Shown here: positions 28,301 through 36,245 of the stretch, one piece after another
How positions within the stretch are numbered: position 1 is the first letter of the stretch
Layout of the letters: each line of letters opens with the position of its first letter
Origin: JAJEDW01 sp963555775
Lineage (GTDB): Bacteria; Acidobacteriota; Terriglobia; 20CM-2-55-15
DNA: 64,000 nt
Direction: 5' to 3'
Assembly (NCBI GenBank): GCA_963555775.3
Contig: CAUVWY020000009.1
Location: 992,001 to 1,056,000, forward strand
The notes under the pieces: model-generated
Databases searched by the model: none
What the model saw: only the letters and a program-made list of their open reading frames with translations
Told to the model about the DNA's origin: nothing
Position numbers and translations under genes: made by a program

Positions 28301-29620
28301 CTACTGTTTGACGACGAAACGCCGCGCCTTCATTTCGAACCGGGGCAAGCCGCCGGGTTCGACCAGGTAGACCGGTATCGTCAGTCCCAGCGCTTCACGC
28401 AATTGTTGGGATATTTTTGACGGAATCGTCGCCACGTCCGGAGCGCCGCGCACGGGTTCCACTTCAAGGCTCAGAGACCACATCGACCCGGCACGGGAAG
28501 CGGTCGAACGGAACTCGACGATTTCGGGGAAGCACCGGACGACCGACTCGATGGCCGCCGGATAGACGTTGACGCCCTTGATGTTGATCATGTCGTCGGA
28601 CCGGGCCAGAATTCCACCGTCCAGCCGGGCCCATGTGCGTCCACAGGCACAGATTCCGTCCTGCCTGACGACGATGTCGCCGGTGCGATACCGGATGACC
28701 GGACTGTCGACGCGGCCCAGATTCGTCACAACCAATTCGCCCCGTTCGCCGTCGCCGGCACGCCGCCCCGTTTCAAGGTCGACCACCTCGGTGATGTATT
28801 CCCCTTCGTTGATATGAAGACTGCAGGGCGCTTCGCGGCATTCGAAGCTGATCGGACCGGTTTCGGTCAGACCGTGATGATCCAGAACGCGCGCGCCCCA
28901 AGTCGATTCGATGCGTTCGCGGGTGGCCGGAATACTTCCTCCCGGTTCACCCGCGACGATCAGGGTGTGCACGCCGTTGTCCTTGAGACGACCGAGGTTG
29001 GGATTGCCCGAGGCCACTTCGCCAAGCCACAGGGCGTATGTGGGCGTGCAGCAGATGACGGTGGCGCGAATCGTCTCGATGAGCCTCAGACGAACCTGGC
29101 TGGACATCCCGCCTCCGGGAATGCACATGGCGCCGATCTGAGTTCCGGCCTCGAACGCCGTCCAGAAGCCCAGGAACGGGCCGAACGAAAATGGAAAGAA
29201 GATGCGATCGTCAGGTCCGACATGAGCCGCGCGGTACACCATCTTCCAGCAATCGAGTATCCACTGCCAGTTTTCGTTGGTGTCGGTCCAGCGCAACGGG
29301 GCCCGGGTCGTCGACGAGGTCTGGCAATAGTGCGTGTACTCATCGAGCGGCCGGCTGCGGGCGGTTCCCCAGGGCGGGTTCGTTTCCTGATCCGCGATCA
29401 GTTCGGCCTTGGTCGTGAACGGCAGCGTTTCGAGCGCGGCGTCCAGATCCCGCCCGCAATCGAGATCGCCCGGGCGCAGCCCGACCGCGTCGAACTTTCG
29501 CGTGTAGAATGGATTCCTGCCGTGAGTCCGTTCGAGCAACTTCTGCAGGCGGCCCCCCTGATGTTCGGACAGCGCGGGTCGGGCGGCGCACTCCAACGAC
29601 GAGAGTTCGATCGCCGACAC
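28301..29620 (-). CDS. PaaK-type acyl-CoA ligase (phenylacetate-CoA ligase family)
   Basis: 439 residues; GTG start at 29620. AMP-forming ligase of the PaaK branch: a Ser/Thr-rich ATP-binding loop (CQTSSTTRAPLRWTDT), a motif resembling A5 (HHGLTETGPISFEC), RYRTGDIVV, and the PaaK-specific CACGRTW followed by the C-terminal hinge DDMINIKGVNVYP. It should adenylate a carboxylic acid, probably aromatic, and form its CoA thioester. The GTG overlaps the TAG of the thioesterase gene by one base (TAGTG), indicating coupling. It is last in an operon with a thioesterase and a HemN-like radical SAM protein. Substrate unknown. Confidence 0.87.
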   Translation of the reverse strand: MSAIELSSLECAARPALSEHQGGRLQKLLERTHGRNPFYTRKFDAVGLRPGDLDCGRDLDAALETLPFTTKAELIADQETNPPWGTARSRPLDEYTHYCQTSSTTRAPLRWTDTNENWQWILDCWKMVYRAAHVGPDDRIFFPFSFGPFLGFWTAFEAGTQIGAMCIPGGGMSSQVRLRLIETIRATVICCTPTYALWLGEVASGNPNLGRLKDNGVHTLIVAGEPGGSIPATRERIESTWGARVLDHHGLTETGPISFECREAPCSLHINEGEYITEVVDLETGRRAGDGERGELVVTNLGRVDSPVIRYRTGDIVVRQDGICACGRTWARLDGGILARSDDMINIKGVNVYPAAIESVVRCFPEIVEFRSTASRAGSMWSLSLEVEPVRGAPDVATIPSKISQQLREALGLTIPVYLVEPGGLPRFEMKARRFVVKQ

Positions 29621-30051
29621 TATGCTTCGTGCTCCAACGGCGGAGCCACTTCAAACAACGCCGCAATGTCGGGCGGGATCGTCCTGGACTTGATCGAGCC
29701 GTCCGGCAGCCTCTCGGCGCATGCGATGGTCATCGAACCGGTTGCGACGCGTGCGCCGTCCTTGCTCAGGAAACAGGAATAGGCGATGGACTTTTCTTTG
29801 ATCGCGACGATTCGAATCCGGATTTCGAACTCGTCTTCAAACCGCAACGGGCTGTGGAAGTCGAATGACGCGGCCACCCGAGGCCAACCGACGTTCGCAC
29901 CGGCACGGCCGGCGATACTCACCCCGGCCGCGCGCCAGAGTGCGTGTTCCGCTTCTTCCATGTAGCGGTTGAACCAACTGAAGTGCACGATGCCGGCGGC
30001 GTCGGTTTCGTAGAATTTGACGGTGCGTTTGAGGCGGTGTTCGCTGATCAA
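29620..30051 (-). CDS. Hotdog-fold acyl-CoA thioesterase (YbgC/4-HBT family)
   Basis: 143 residues from TTG 30051; no ATG or GTG is available between the upstream stop and the conserved core, and the ribosome-binding site is weak, consistent with coupling to the gene before it (gap 25 bases). The signature VKFYETDAAGIVHFSWF places the catalytic Asp as in 4-hydroxybenzoyl-CoA thioesterase, followed by the long hotdog helix (NRYMEEAEHALWRAAGV). It hydrolyses an acyl-CoA to acid and CoA. Pairing with a CoA ligase of the opposite direction in one operon is unusual and suggests intermediate recycling or chain release. Confidence 0.82.
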   Translation of the reverse strand: MISEHRLKRTVKFYETDAAGIVHFSWFNRYMEEAEHALWRAAGVSIAGRAGANVGWPRVAASFDFHSPLRFEDEFEIRIRIVAIKEKSIAYSCFLSKDGARVATGSMTIACAERLPDGSIKSRTIPPDIAALFEVAPPLEHEA

Positions 30052-30076
30052 GGTGATTCTTGTTGGTCCAGGCGGA

Positions 30077-31417
30077 TCAGGTGTAACGGATTCCCGTGTG
30101 CTGGGGCAGGAAAAAACCGGGGAGCAGGGAATCCACGCGCAGTAGCCCCTCCCGCGAAAGCGCAATTTCATCGTCGGTCGATGACGCCACGTATCCGGAA
30201 GACTGCAACGAATCGAGATGTCCGTAGAAGCGCTGCCGGACGTTGGCGCCGTATTTGTCGGCAAAGTAATCCGGGCGAAGCCTGCCTCTCTTGAGCTGCA
30301 GGATGAACTCGCGGATCATGCGTTCTTCGCCGGTCGGGCGATAGGCGCGATGGAGTGGAATCTCCCCCCGTTCGACGGCCGCACTCCAGGTTTCCGCACG
30401 GTCCAGGTTCTGAATGTGGGTGCCGTTGATATGGCCGAAGGACGCGACTCCCAGTCCGGCCATGTCGGCGCCCTCCCATAGGCGGTCGGTGTAAACGAAC
30501 CGGGTGTCCTTGTCCTTTACTGCCGTGTATGCGGTTCGGACCGAATAACCGGCGCTCTCGAAAACGTCGAACGCTTCACGTACCCAACGCCGCTTGGTCG
30601 CCCAGTCCGCGACGGGTTCCTCGAACCGGCCTTCGCCCTTCAGGATGTCGCCGCTGATGGTCGTGTTGAATGGCAACTCCATCTGGTAGATCGTGACGCT
30701 TTCGGGCGCGAGTTTCAGAGCCTGCTCGACCGAATTCCGCCAGGTGTCGTCGGTCTCGCCCAGCATGCCCGAAATGAGATCGATGTTGATTGTGGGGAAG
30801 TTCAGCGAGCGTGCGAAGTCGTAGGCCTTGAAGATTTCGGGAGAACGGTGGGCCCGCCCGTTGAGATTCAGGATGCGGTCATCGAAGTTTTCGACGCCCA
30901 GGCTCAATCGGGTCACGCCCATTTTGCGAATGGCCGAAAGCTTCGTCGCCGTCAAGGTTCCCGGTTCGCATTCGAATGTGATCTCTTCGGCTTTGTCCCA
31001 CGCCATGGTTGCCTGCAGCCGGTCGACCAGTCTTTGAAGTTGGGTCGTGGACAGGAACGAAGGCGTCCCCCCGCCAAAGTAGATGAAATCCAGATCCCGC
31101 CCGCCAATGGCCGGCAGCCGCGAGTACAGCTCCATTTCGCGGGCCAGCGTGTCGAGATAGGCGTTCACCTCATCGGCGTTCTTGTCGGTGTACACGCGGA
31201 AGTAGCAGAAGTGACAACGCTTTCTACAAAACGGGATGTGCAGATACATCCCCAGCGGAGTGTCCGGCGCCGGAGGTCTGTGGAGTGCCTGAAGCGCGTC
31301 GGCCGCCACGGCATTTTCCGACCAGACCGAGAACGGCGGGTAGTTCGCGACAAAGTAGCTGCCGACTTCAGTCTGTTCGACGATGCCGGTTGAACCGCTT
31401 CGGGAGGGTTCGCTCAT
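30077..31417 (-). CDS. HemN-like radical SAM protein
   Basis: 446 residues. The radical SAM cluster motif is C64-x3-C68-x2-C71 (IPFCRKRCHFCYF), preceded by the HemN-type YLHIPFC and followed by the SAM-binding FIYFGGGTPS, and by ITFECEPGTL and TRLSLGVENFDD. A HemN C-terminal-like domain (EERMIREFILQLKRGRL) is present. HemN-family proteins include coproporphyrinogen dehydrogenase, the haem chaperone HemW, haem-degrading HutW/ChuW, and radical methylases/cyclopropanases of natural-product pathways. The neighbours (thioesterase, PaaK-type ligase) have no place in haem synthesis, so the last group is the more likely, as an inference. Confidence 0.85.
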   Translation of the reverse strand: MSEPSRSGSTGIVEQTEVGSYFVANYPPFSVWSENAVAADALQALHRPPAPDTPLGMYLHIPFCRKRCHFCYFRVYTDKNADEVNAYLDTLAREMELYSRLPAIGGRDLDFIYFGGGTPSFLSTTQLQRLVDRLQATMAWDKAEEITFECEPGTLTATKLSAIRKMGVTRLSLGVENFDDRILNLNGRAHRSPEIFKAYDFARSLNFPTINIDLISGMLGETDDTWRNSVEQALKLAPESVTIYQMELPFNTTISGDILKGEGRFEEPVADWATKRRWVREAFDVFESAGYSVRTAYTAVKDKDTRFVYTDRLWEGADMAGLGVASFGHINGTHIQNLDRAETWSAAVERGEIPLHRAYRPTGEERMIREFILQLKRGRLRPDYFADKYGANVRQRFYGHLDSLQSSGYVASSTDDEIALSREGLLRVDSLLPGFFLPQHTGIRYT

Positions 31418-31602
31418 AACTGTTAGATTCTAGACGGATAGATGTCCGGTGGGTGGCCGGTCTTCCGAGAATTCACAAAGTTATTACAATTCCAGCGCTC
31501 GACATACACCTGAATGGTCCTCCCGTTCGGGGCCCTGGAGACAGGGGGCCGGCCCTGGACCGGAATACGCGATACCCCCCTTACTCGATTGGCGTACTGG
31601 CG

Positions 31603-32427
31603 TCAGTTCGTTGCCGCCGCTTCGCGTTCTTCGACGAGCTTCGCCTCGCCGTTTTCTTCCAGGCTGTCCAACCACGCGTAGAAACCGTCGGGGTCGACGA
31701 AGGGGTGCGGATCTCCGGCCCCTCTGTCCGCAAGCCGGTCGGCGCGTGCGAATACCTGCCCGGCGCCTTCATGGTTGGTCACGTTGACCTCGATACCCTC
31801 CATTTGCTGCACACGCCGCACGCTGTCCAGGTACATTTCGGTCCGGTCCACGCCGCTGAAGTTCAGACCCATGCCGCCGAACATGAACGCGTTGTGCGTC
31901 TGGTCGCCGTCGCGTACCGGAAACGCCATCGACAGCACACCCAGTGTGTGTCCCGGCGTGACGTAGAACGTGAACGTGGTATCCCCGAGCGTGATCGACT
32001 GGCCGTCGGTCATCGTCATGTCCGGAGTCTGGTCGGTCATTGCCCAGTCCTCGGCCGTCATCCCCACTCGCGCTCCCGTCGCTTCCTTGATGATGGGCGC
32101 TCCCTGGGAATGGTCTCCGTGGCCGTGAGAAACAAGAATGTACTCGACATCGGCCGGGTCGAAACCCAGCGCGCGCACGTTGTTCAATAGCTTGTCGGCG
32201 GATGCGGCGAAGAGCGTGTCGATGATGACCAACCCATCGGGGGTGGTCACCAGGTAAGCGCTCACCAGATCGACGCCAACGTAGTACAGGTTGTCGAAGA
32301 TCTTGAACGCGTCACGGGTTTGCGCGTTGAAATCCCCGCCCTGAGCGGGCGATTCGGTGGGCACGGTTGCGATGGGGACGAAAGCAAGGATCGAACACAG
32401 GCACAACCGCAGGGCGGATGACTTCAT
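31603..32427 (-). CDS. Exported metallo-beta-lactamase-fold hydrolase, second copy
   Basis: 274 residues from ATG 32427, five bases after GGAGG; a GTG at 32439 is less likely. Signal peptide LCLCSILAFVPIATVP. Metal motif HGHGDH (in ILVSHGHGDHSQG), later His in YVTPGHTLGVLSM and in NVTNHEGAGQ. It is shorter than the protein at 27220-28278 and lacks its N-terminal extension, but shares motif order and the FDNLYYVG opening phrase (FDNLYFVG in the other), so they are likely paralogues. Substrate not known. It is on the same strand as the HemN-like operon, 185 bases upstream. Confidence 0.82.
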   Translation of the reverse strand: MKSSALRLCLCSILAFVPIATVPTESPAQGGDFNAQTRDAFKIFDNLYYVGVDLVSAYLVTTPDGLVIIDTLFAASADKLLNNVRALGFDPADVEYILVSHGHGDHSQGAPIIKEATGARVGMTAEDWAMTDQTPDMTMTDGQSITLGDTTFTFYVTPGHTLGVLSMAFPVRDGDQTHNAFMFGGMGLNFSGVDRTEMYLDSVRRVQQMEGIEVNVTNHEGAGQVFARADRLADRGAGDPHPFVDPDGFYAWLDSLEENGEAKLVEEREAAATN

Positions 32428-32474
32428 GGGGGCCTCCACGTCAGATGGTGTGCCGATTATATACGGATCGGCGA

Positions 32475-33773
32475 TCAGCTCACTACTTCAACCACGGCGC
32501 CCGTCACCCGCGACAGATCGTCATGTCCGATGACATAGGGTGGCATCACATAGACCAACCGGCCGAATGGCCGCACCCATACCCCGCGATGCACGAATTG
32601 AGCGGTTGCGGTTCGAAGATCGATCGGCGCCTTCAGTTCCACCACTCCGATGGCGCCAAGTACACGAACATCCTCTACCTTGTCCGATCCGCGGCACGCT
32701 TCCAGTTCCTTGTTCAATTGAGATTCGATCGCTGCGACTCGGGCGGACCAGTTCGATGACAAGAGCAAATCGATACTGGCGTTCGCAACCGCACACGCAA
32801 GCGGATTGGCCATGAAAGTCGGTCCGTGCATCAGGGGGCCCGCGCCGGATATTGCGTTGGCGACTTCATCGGTCGCGAGCGTGGCTGCCAGCGTCATATA
32901 CCCTCCGGTCAACGCCTTGCCAAGACACAAAATGTCAGGGGTAACGTCGGCATGCTCACAGGCAAACAGTTTTCCACTCCGGCCAAAGCCCGTGGCAATC
33001 TCGTCCGCGATCAGCAATACGCCATGGGCATCGCAGAGGGCCCTTACGGACCGCAGATATTCCGGGTGATAAAACCACATGCCGCCAGCGCCCTGCACGA
33101 TCGGTTCCAGGACGACCGCCGCAATCTCGTCGGAGTGCCTATCTAGCAGATCGCCGATCGAGTCAACGTCCGAATCGAGCCACTCGCCGCCGAACCGGAT
33201 GGCAGGACGCTCCGCGAAATAGTGCTTCGCGACAACGTGCTTGAAGTGGTGATGCATCCCCGTCACCGGGTCGCAGAGCGCCATCGCGCCGAACGTATCC
33301 CCGTGGTAGCCTCCGCGCAATGCGACGAACTTCTGACGGCTGGGCGAGCCCTGAGCGGCCTGGTATTGAATCGCCATTTTGATGGCGACCTCGACGGACA
33401 CCGAGCCTGAGTCGCAAAAAAACACCACGCCGAGGCCTGCGGGTGTAATTGCCAACAAGCGTTCCGCGAGCTGGATTGCCGGTTCGTGTGTCAACCCCCC
33501 GAACATCACGTGGGCCGTAGAGGCCAATTGCTTCACTACAGCCTGGTTCAGGACCGGATGATTGTATCCGTGGATCGCGCACCACCACGACGCCATCCCG
33601 TCGATGAGGGTCTTGCCATCGGCAAGGTGAATCGTGACCCCGTTCGCCGAAACCACGAGCAACTGCGGTGACTGAGGCGGAACCGTCGTGTAGGGATGCC
33701 AGACCCCGGAGCGGTCACTTTGGAGTAGTGCGTCCCACCCCGGGGGAATGTTCAGTTGGGCATCGTCAGGCAT
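32475..33773 (-). CDS. bioA: Adenosylmethionine-8-amino-7-oxononanoate aminotransferase
   Basis: 432 residues, full length. Class III PLP aminotransferase of biotin synthesis: it moves the amino group of S-adenosylmethionine to 8-amino-7-oxononanoate. Seen: VWHPYTTV and DGMASWWCAIHGYNHP at the N-terminus (BioA-specific substrate-site residues), GGYHGDTFGAMALCDP, the Asp of LIADEIATGFGRSG, and the PLP Lys in CLGKALTGGYMTL. No other bio gene is nearby, so biotin genes are scattered in this genome or the pathway is completed elsewhere. A VapC/Phd pair lies just upstream. Confidence 0.93.
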   Translation of the reverse strand: MPDDAQLNIPPGWDALLQSDRSGVWHPYTTVPPQSPQLLVVSANGVTIHLADGKTLIDGMASWWCAIHGYNHPVLNQAVVKQLASTAHVMFGGLTHEPAIQLAERLLAITPAGLGVVFFCDSGSVSVEVAIKMAIQYQAAQGSPSRQKFVALRGGYHGDTFGAMALCDPVTGMHHHFKHVVAKHYFAERPAIRFGGEWLDSDVDSIGDLLDRHSDEIAAVVLEPIVQGAGGMWFYHPEYLRSVRALCDAHGVLLIADEIATGFGRSGKLFACEHADVTPDILCLGKALTGGYMTLAATLATDEVANAISGAGPLMHGPTFMANPLACAVANASIDLLLSSNWSARVAAIESQLNKELEACRGSDKVEDVRVLGAIGVVELKAPIDLRTATAQFVHRGVWVRPFGRLVYVMPPYVIGHDDLSRVTGAVVEVVS

Positions 33774-33935
33774 TCGGTGGCAGATCGTTTTCGGGTAACA
33801 CAGTGTCGCTAACCATATGCTTAGTCGGGGCTGAAAGCCGTCTCCGACACGGGAAATCCCTTAGGCGACGCTCCAGTCGGAGCTTTCGAGCCAAGCCAAG
33901 GCGGCATCTTCGCACGGTAGATTCGGTAGAAGGCG

Positions 33936-34355
33936 TCAATGTGTTTCCCAAGGGCTGGTTACTTCAACGTCCAATCCGTCGAAATCTACGACATTCCGTG
34001 TTGCGACACAGAGATCCTGTGCCCTCGCCGTCCCGGCGATTAGCGCATCGCCCAAGTGTAATACACGACCTGCACGATGAGCGTGCGCCCGAAGACGGGC
34101 CGCCCACTCCGCTTCACGGCGCGAAATCGGAAGTATACGATCCTCATACTCCGTGATGATCCCTGACAATGCGGTACTCACCCGGTCCCCGCGATGCCCC
34201 TCTGGAAGCAGGTCCAAGCCGAACGCCAGTTCATGGAGCACAATGGTCGACAGCCAGAGATCGTTTTGGCTAGTCAAGAACGCAATCACTCGTGGGTCCG
34301 GCTCAGGTTTGGCTATCTCTGAGACGACGTTGGTGTCGAGGAGAAAGCCGCTCAT
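33936..34355 (-). CDS. VapC-like PIN-domain toxin
   Basis: 139 residues, PIN-domain ribonuclease. The acidic catalytic set is visible: Asp in FLLDTNVVSE (about D7), Glu in VLHELAFG, Asp in LHLGDALIAGTA and Asp in NVVDFDGLD. VapC toxins cleave tRNA or rRNA when their antitoxin is degraded. Its ATG overlaps the end of the antitoxin gene by four bases, the classic antitoxin-first type II arrangement. The pair sits between bioA and an orphan hsdR fragment, consistent with a patch of acquired DNA. Confidence 0.9.
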   Translation of the reverse strand: MSGFLLDTNVVSEIAKPEPDPRVIAFLTSQNDLWLSTIVLHELAFGLDLLPEGHRGDRVSTALSGIITEYEDRILPISRREAEWAARLRAHAHRAGRVLHLGDALIAGTARAQDLCVATRNVVDFDGLDVEVTSPWETH

Positions 34356-34636
34356 TCACCCTCTTCGGTGATGAACGGAATATCGCGACCCGGTTCGCGG
34401 CGGTCTGGGATTTCAAGGCCAATCCCGCTGGGTATGTTGTCAACCAGCCATTGGCCCAGGGGTTTGCGCGGTGATATTTTCGCGTACCACGTGTCCGCGG
34501 GTACGATGACGAACGGTCGCTGGGTACCGATGTGCTGCGGCCCTTCCTCTTCGGCGATCCTCATGATTTCAGACAGGCGGGCCTTGGCTTCGGTCACGGT
34601 CCAGACTCGATGGCGTTTGGTATGTTCGATAGCCAT
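34352..34636 (-). CDS. Phd/YefM-family antitoxin
   Basis: 94 residues from ATG 34636, with GGAGGG five bases upstream. The Phd/YefM DNA-binding fold is indicated by VWTVTEAKARLSEIMRIAEE and the following beta-hairpin QRPFVIVPADTWY. The C-terminal tail, rich in charged residues, would wrap the toxin. It should neutralise the PIN toxin and repress its own promoter. An inverted repeat (AGTAC-N17-GTACT) centred on a TATACT -10 element lies just upstream. Confidence 0.85.
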   Translation of the reverse strand: MAIEHTKRHRVWTVTEAKARLSEIMRIAEEEGPQHIGTQRPFVIVPADTWYAKISPRKPLGQWLVDNIPSGIGLEIPDRREPGRDIPFITEEGE

Positions 34637-34651
34637 GGGTCCCTCCACAAC

Positions 34652-34693
34652 AGTACTAGTCCAGTATAGTCTTGTACTCGACCCGGTGCGCAA
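34652..34693 (-). promoter_or_regulatory. Toxin-antitoxin promoter and operator
   Basis: On the minus strand TTGCGC (34693-34688) and TATACT (34668-34663) form a promoter with a long 19-base spacer. The inverted repeat AGTAC (34652-34656) / GTACT (34674-34678) is centred on the -10 box, as expected for antitoxin autorepression. Confidence 0.45.
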
Positions 34694-34888
34694 GGCGATA
34701 ACCGATATTCAGGATATACACCGCCAAGTAGAAGAATCCCGCAATCGCATGGGCGGTTGCACGGGAACAATTCGCGATTCAGTCCGCCCGTCGTTTCAGG
34801 CGGGATGGCTATCTAACGAAAATGGCTTATCCACAAAATTTCTGACACAGCCACACCTTGAATCGGGGCGCTCTTCCCGAACAGTAAA

Positions 34889-35065
34889 TCACCCCGTGCA
34901 TCCGGCGGACAGCGCCTCGGCCTGTTCCAGAACCGTCAATGTCGCCTTCTCCTGCTTGTCGGGCGGGTAGCCGTGCCGACGGAGGATCCGCTTGACCAGC
35001 CTGCGGAGATTCGCACGCACGTTCTCGCGCAGGGTCCAGTCGATGGTGACGTTGCCGCGCACGGC
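34889..35065 (-). pseudogene. Orphan C-terminus of a DUF3387-type HsdR
   Basis: About 58 residues matching the extreme C-terminus of EcoR124I-type HsdR subunits (DUF3387): GNVTIDWTLRENVRANLRRL, VKRILRRHGYPPDKQEKATL, then TVLEQAEALS. Upstream sequence (35066-35219) shows no HsdR similarity in any frame. This is a different HsdR class from the broken gene at 23134-25602, which has DUF4145 and would end in EcoEI_R_C. A second restriction system was therefore once present. A stretch resembling an insertion-sequence end (about 34824-34852, GGCTTATCCACAAAATTTCT) lies just downstream. Confidence 0.65.
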
Positions 35066-35219
35066 CTCGCAGTCGCCCGACCTTCGCCGCCGCCTTCGCC
35101 GCACCAGGCCCGAAGCGGATTACCGGTAAGGTCGGTTGGCGCGCCGCTTCGAGGTCCAGCGGCGTATCGTTCGGATATTCCGGCAACGAGAACCTCGCCG
35201 TGGGATGGCGGCAAGAACG

Positions 35220-35990
35220 CTATCGCCCGATCGGCTCCATGCCGTACGTGGCGAGTGCGACCGCGAAATCCCCTCCGGCAAGGTACTCGATGAGGGCGTC
35301 AGCTGGTTGGGCGTCGGTTGTGGCGGTGCCGCGCCCGGCCGCAAACGAGACGTAGCCTTGCAGCTCGGCGGGCAGGGGGCCAAGGAGTTCGAGACCCGGA
35401 ACCGGCAGAATCTCACTGATGAGAGTCAGCGCGAGCTCGGCGTCACCGGCCGCGACGGCCCGTGGGGCTTCGCCTGGCCCGAGCAAACGTATCCTGGATT
35501 GCATGAGCTCGGTGATCCCCAGTGTCGCGAAAGCGGCGTCGATGGTTACCCGGCTCTGACCGTCCGCTGTGAATGCGACCGAGTCGGCCGCGAGCATCGT
35601 GTCCCGGAATGTTGCGGACGTGCCCACGTCCCCGGGGTCGGAACCGGCACGCATCCCGACGCCCACACCGGTGCGCGCGAAATCGACGCGCGAGTCGGAA
35701 GCGACCCTGTTCACCGCAATCAGGCGGTCTATCAACGCGGGGGTCAGGATCGCGACGTCGAACGGCTCGCCGTTCTCGATCTGACTTGCCAGCGATGACG
35801 CCGTGCTGAAATCGAACGAGACCGATCGCCCAATGGCACGTTCGATATCGCGTGTTCGCTCCTCGACGACAGCCCGGACGCCGTTCGAGCTCAGTACACG
35901 GATCGACGGCTCTTGGGCGCATCCCACCAAGGCGACGCCCGAGGTGGAAGCCACCAGCAAGGTAACGGCAACAATCGCATGGGCCTTCAT
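35220..35990 (-). CDS. ModA-like solute-binding lipoprotein
   Basis: 256 residues from ATG 35990 (GGGAG upstream; 36047 has no support). The signal ends GVALVGC, a plausible lipobox (Cys about 24). The mature part is a type II periplasmic binding fold related to molybdate/sulphate-type receptors (ASQIENGEPFDVAILTPALI, GAAAGDAELALTLISEI-like segment near 190). No permease or ATPase gene is adjacent, so it may act with a distant transporter or as a sensor; solo ModA-like proteins are common. Ligand cannot be read from the sequence. Confidence 0.75.
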   Translation of the reverse strand: MKAHAIVAVTLLVASTSGVALVGCAQEPSIRVLSSNGVRAVVEERTRDIERAIGRSVSFDFSTASSLASQIENGEPFDVAILTPALIDRLIAVNRVASDSRVDFARTGVGVGMRAGSDPGDVGTSATFRDTMLAADSVAFTADGQSRVTIDAAFATLGITELMQSRIRLLGPGEAPRAVAAGDAELALTLISEILPVPGLELLGPLPAELQGYVSFAAGRGTATTDAQPADALIEYLAGGDFAVALATYGMEPIGR

Positions 35991-36200
35991 CTGAATCTCC
36001 CAAGTTTGGACAGGCTCCATTCTGGCGGAAACCGGCTCTCGGGGCAAGAGACGAGCGTAGTCCTGTCGGTCAGGCTTGCCGGGACGGCTGAAGTTGGCGA
36101 CTGAAGCGCCGAGGAGTTCGGTCGCGAAAAGGAAGGTGGGTAAAACTGGGTCCGGCCATCGAATGGGGGACCCGTGACGTTAATCGAAAAGTTAGGCCGC

Positions 36201-36227
36201 GTCCGGATTTCGAAAGCGAATCCGGAC
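36201..36227 (-). terminator. Terminator of the ankyrin-DUF1592-DUF1552 operon
   Basis: GTCCGGATT (36201-36209) and AATCCGGAC (36219-36227) form a perfect 9-bp stem with a 9-base loop, about 20 bases after the DUF1552 stop on the minus strand. A TTTT run follows some ten bases later, so termination may be only partly factor-independent. Confidence 0.42.
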
Positions 36228-36245
36228 TCCGACCCGTTGTCTCGG

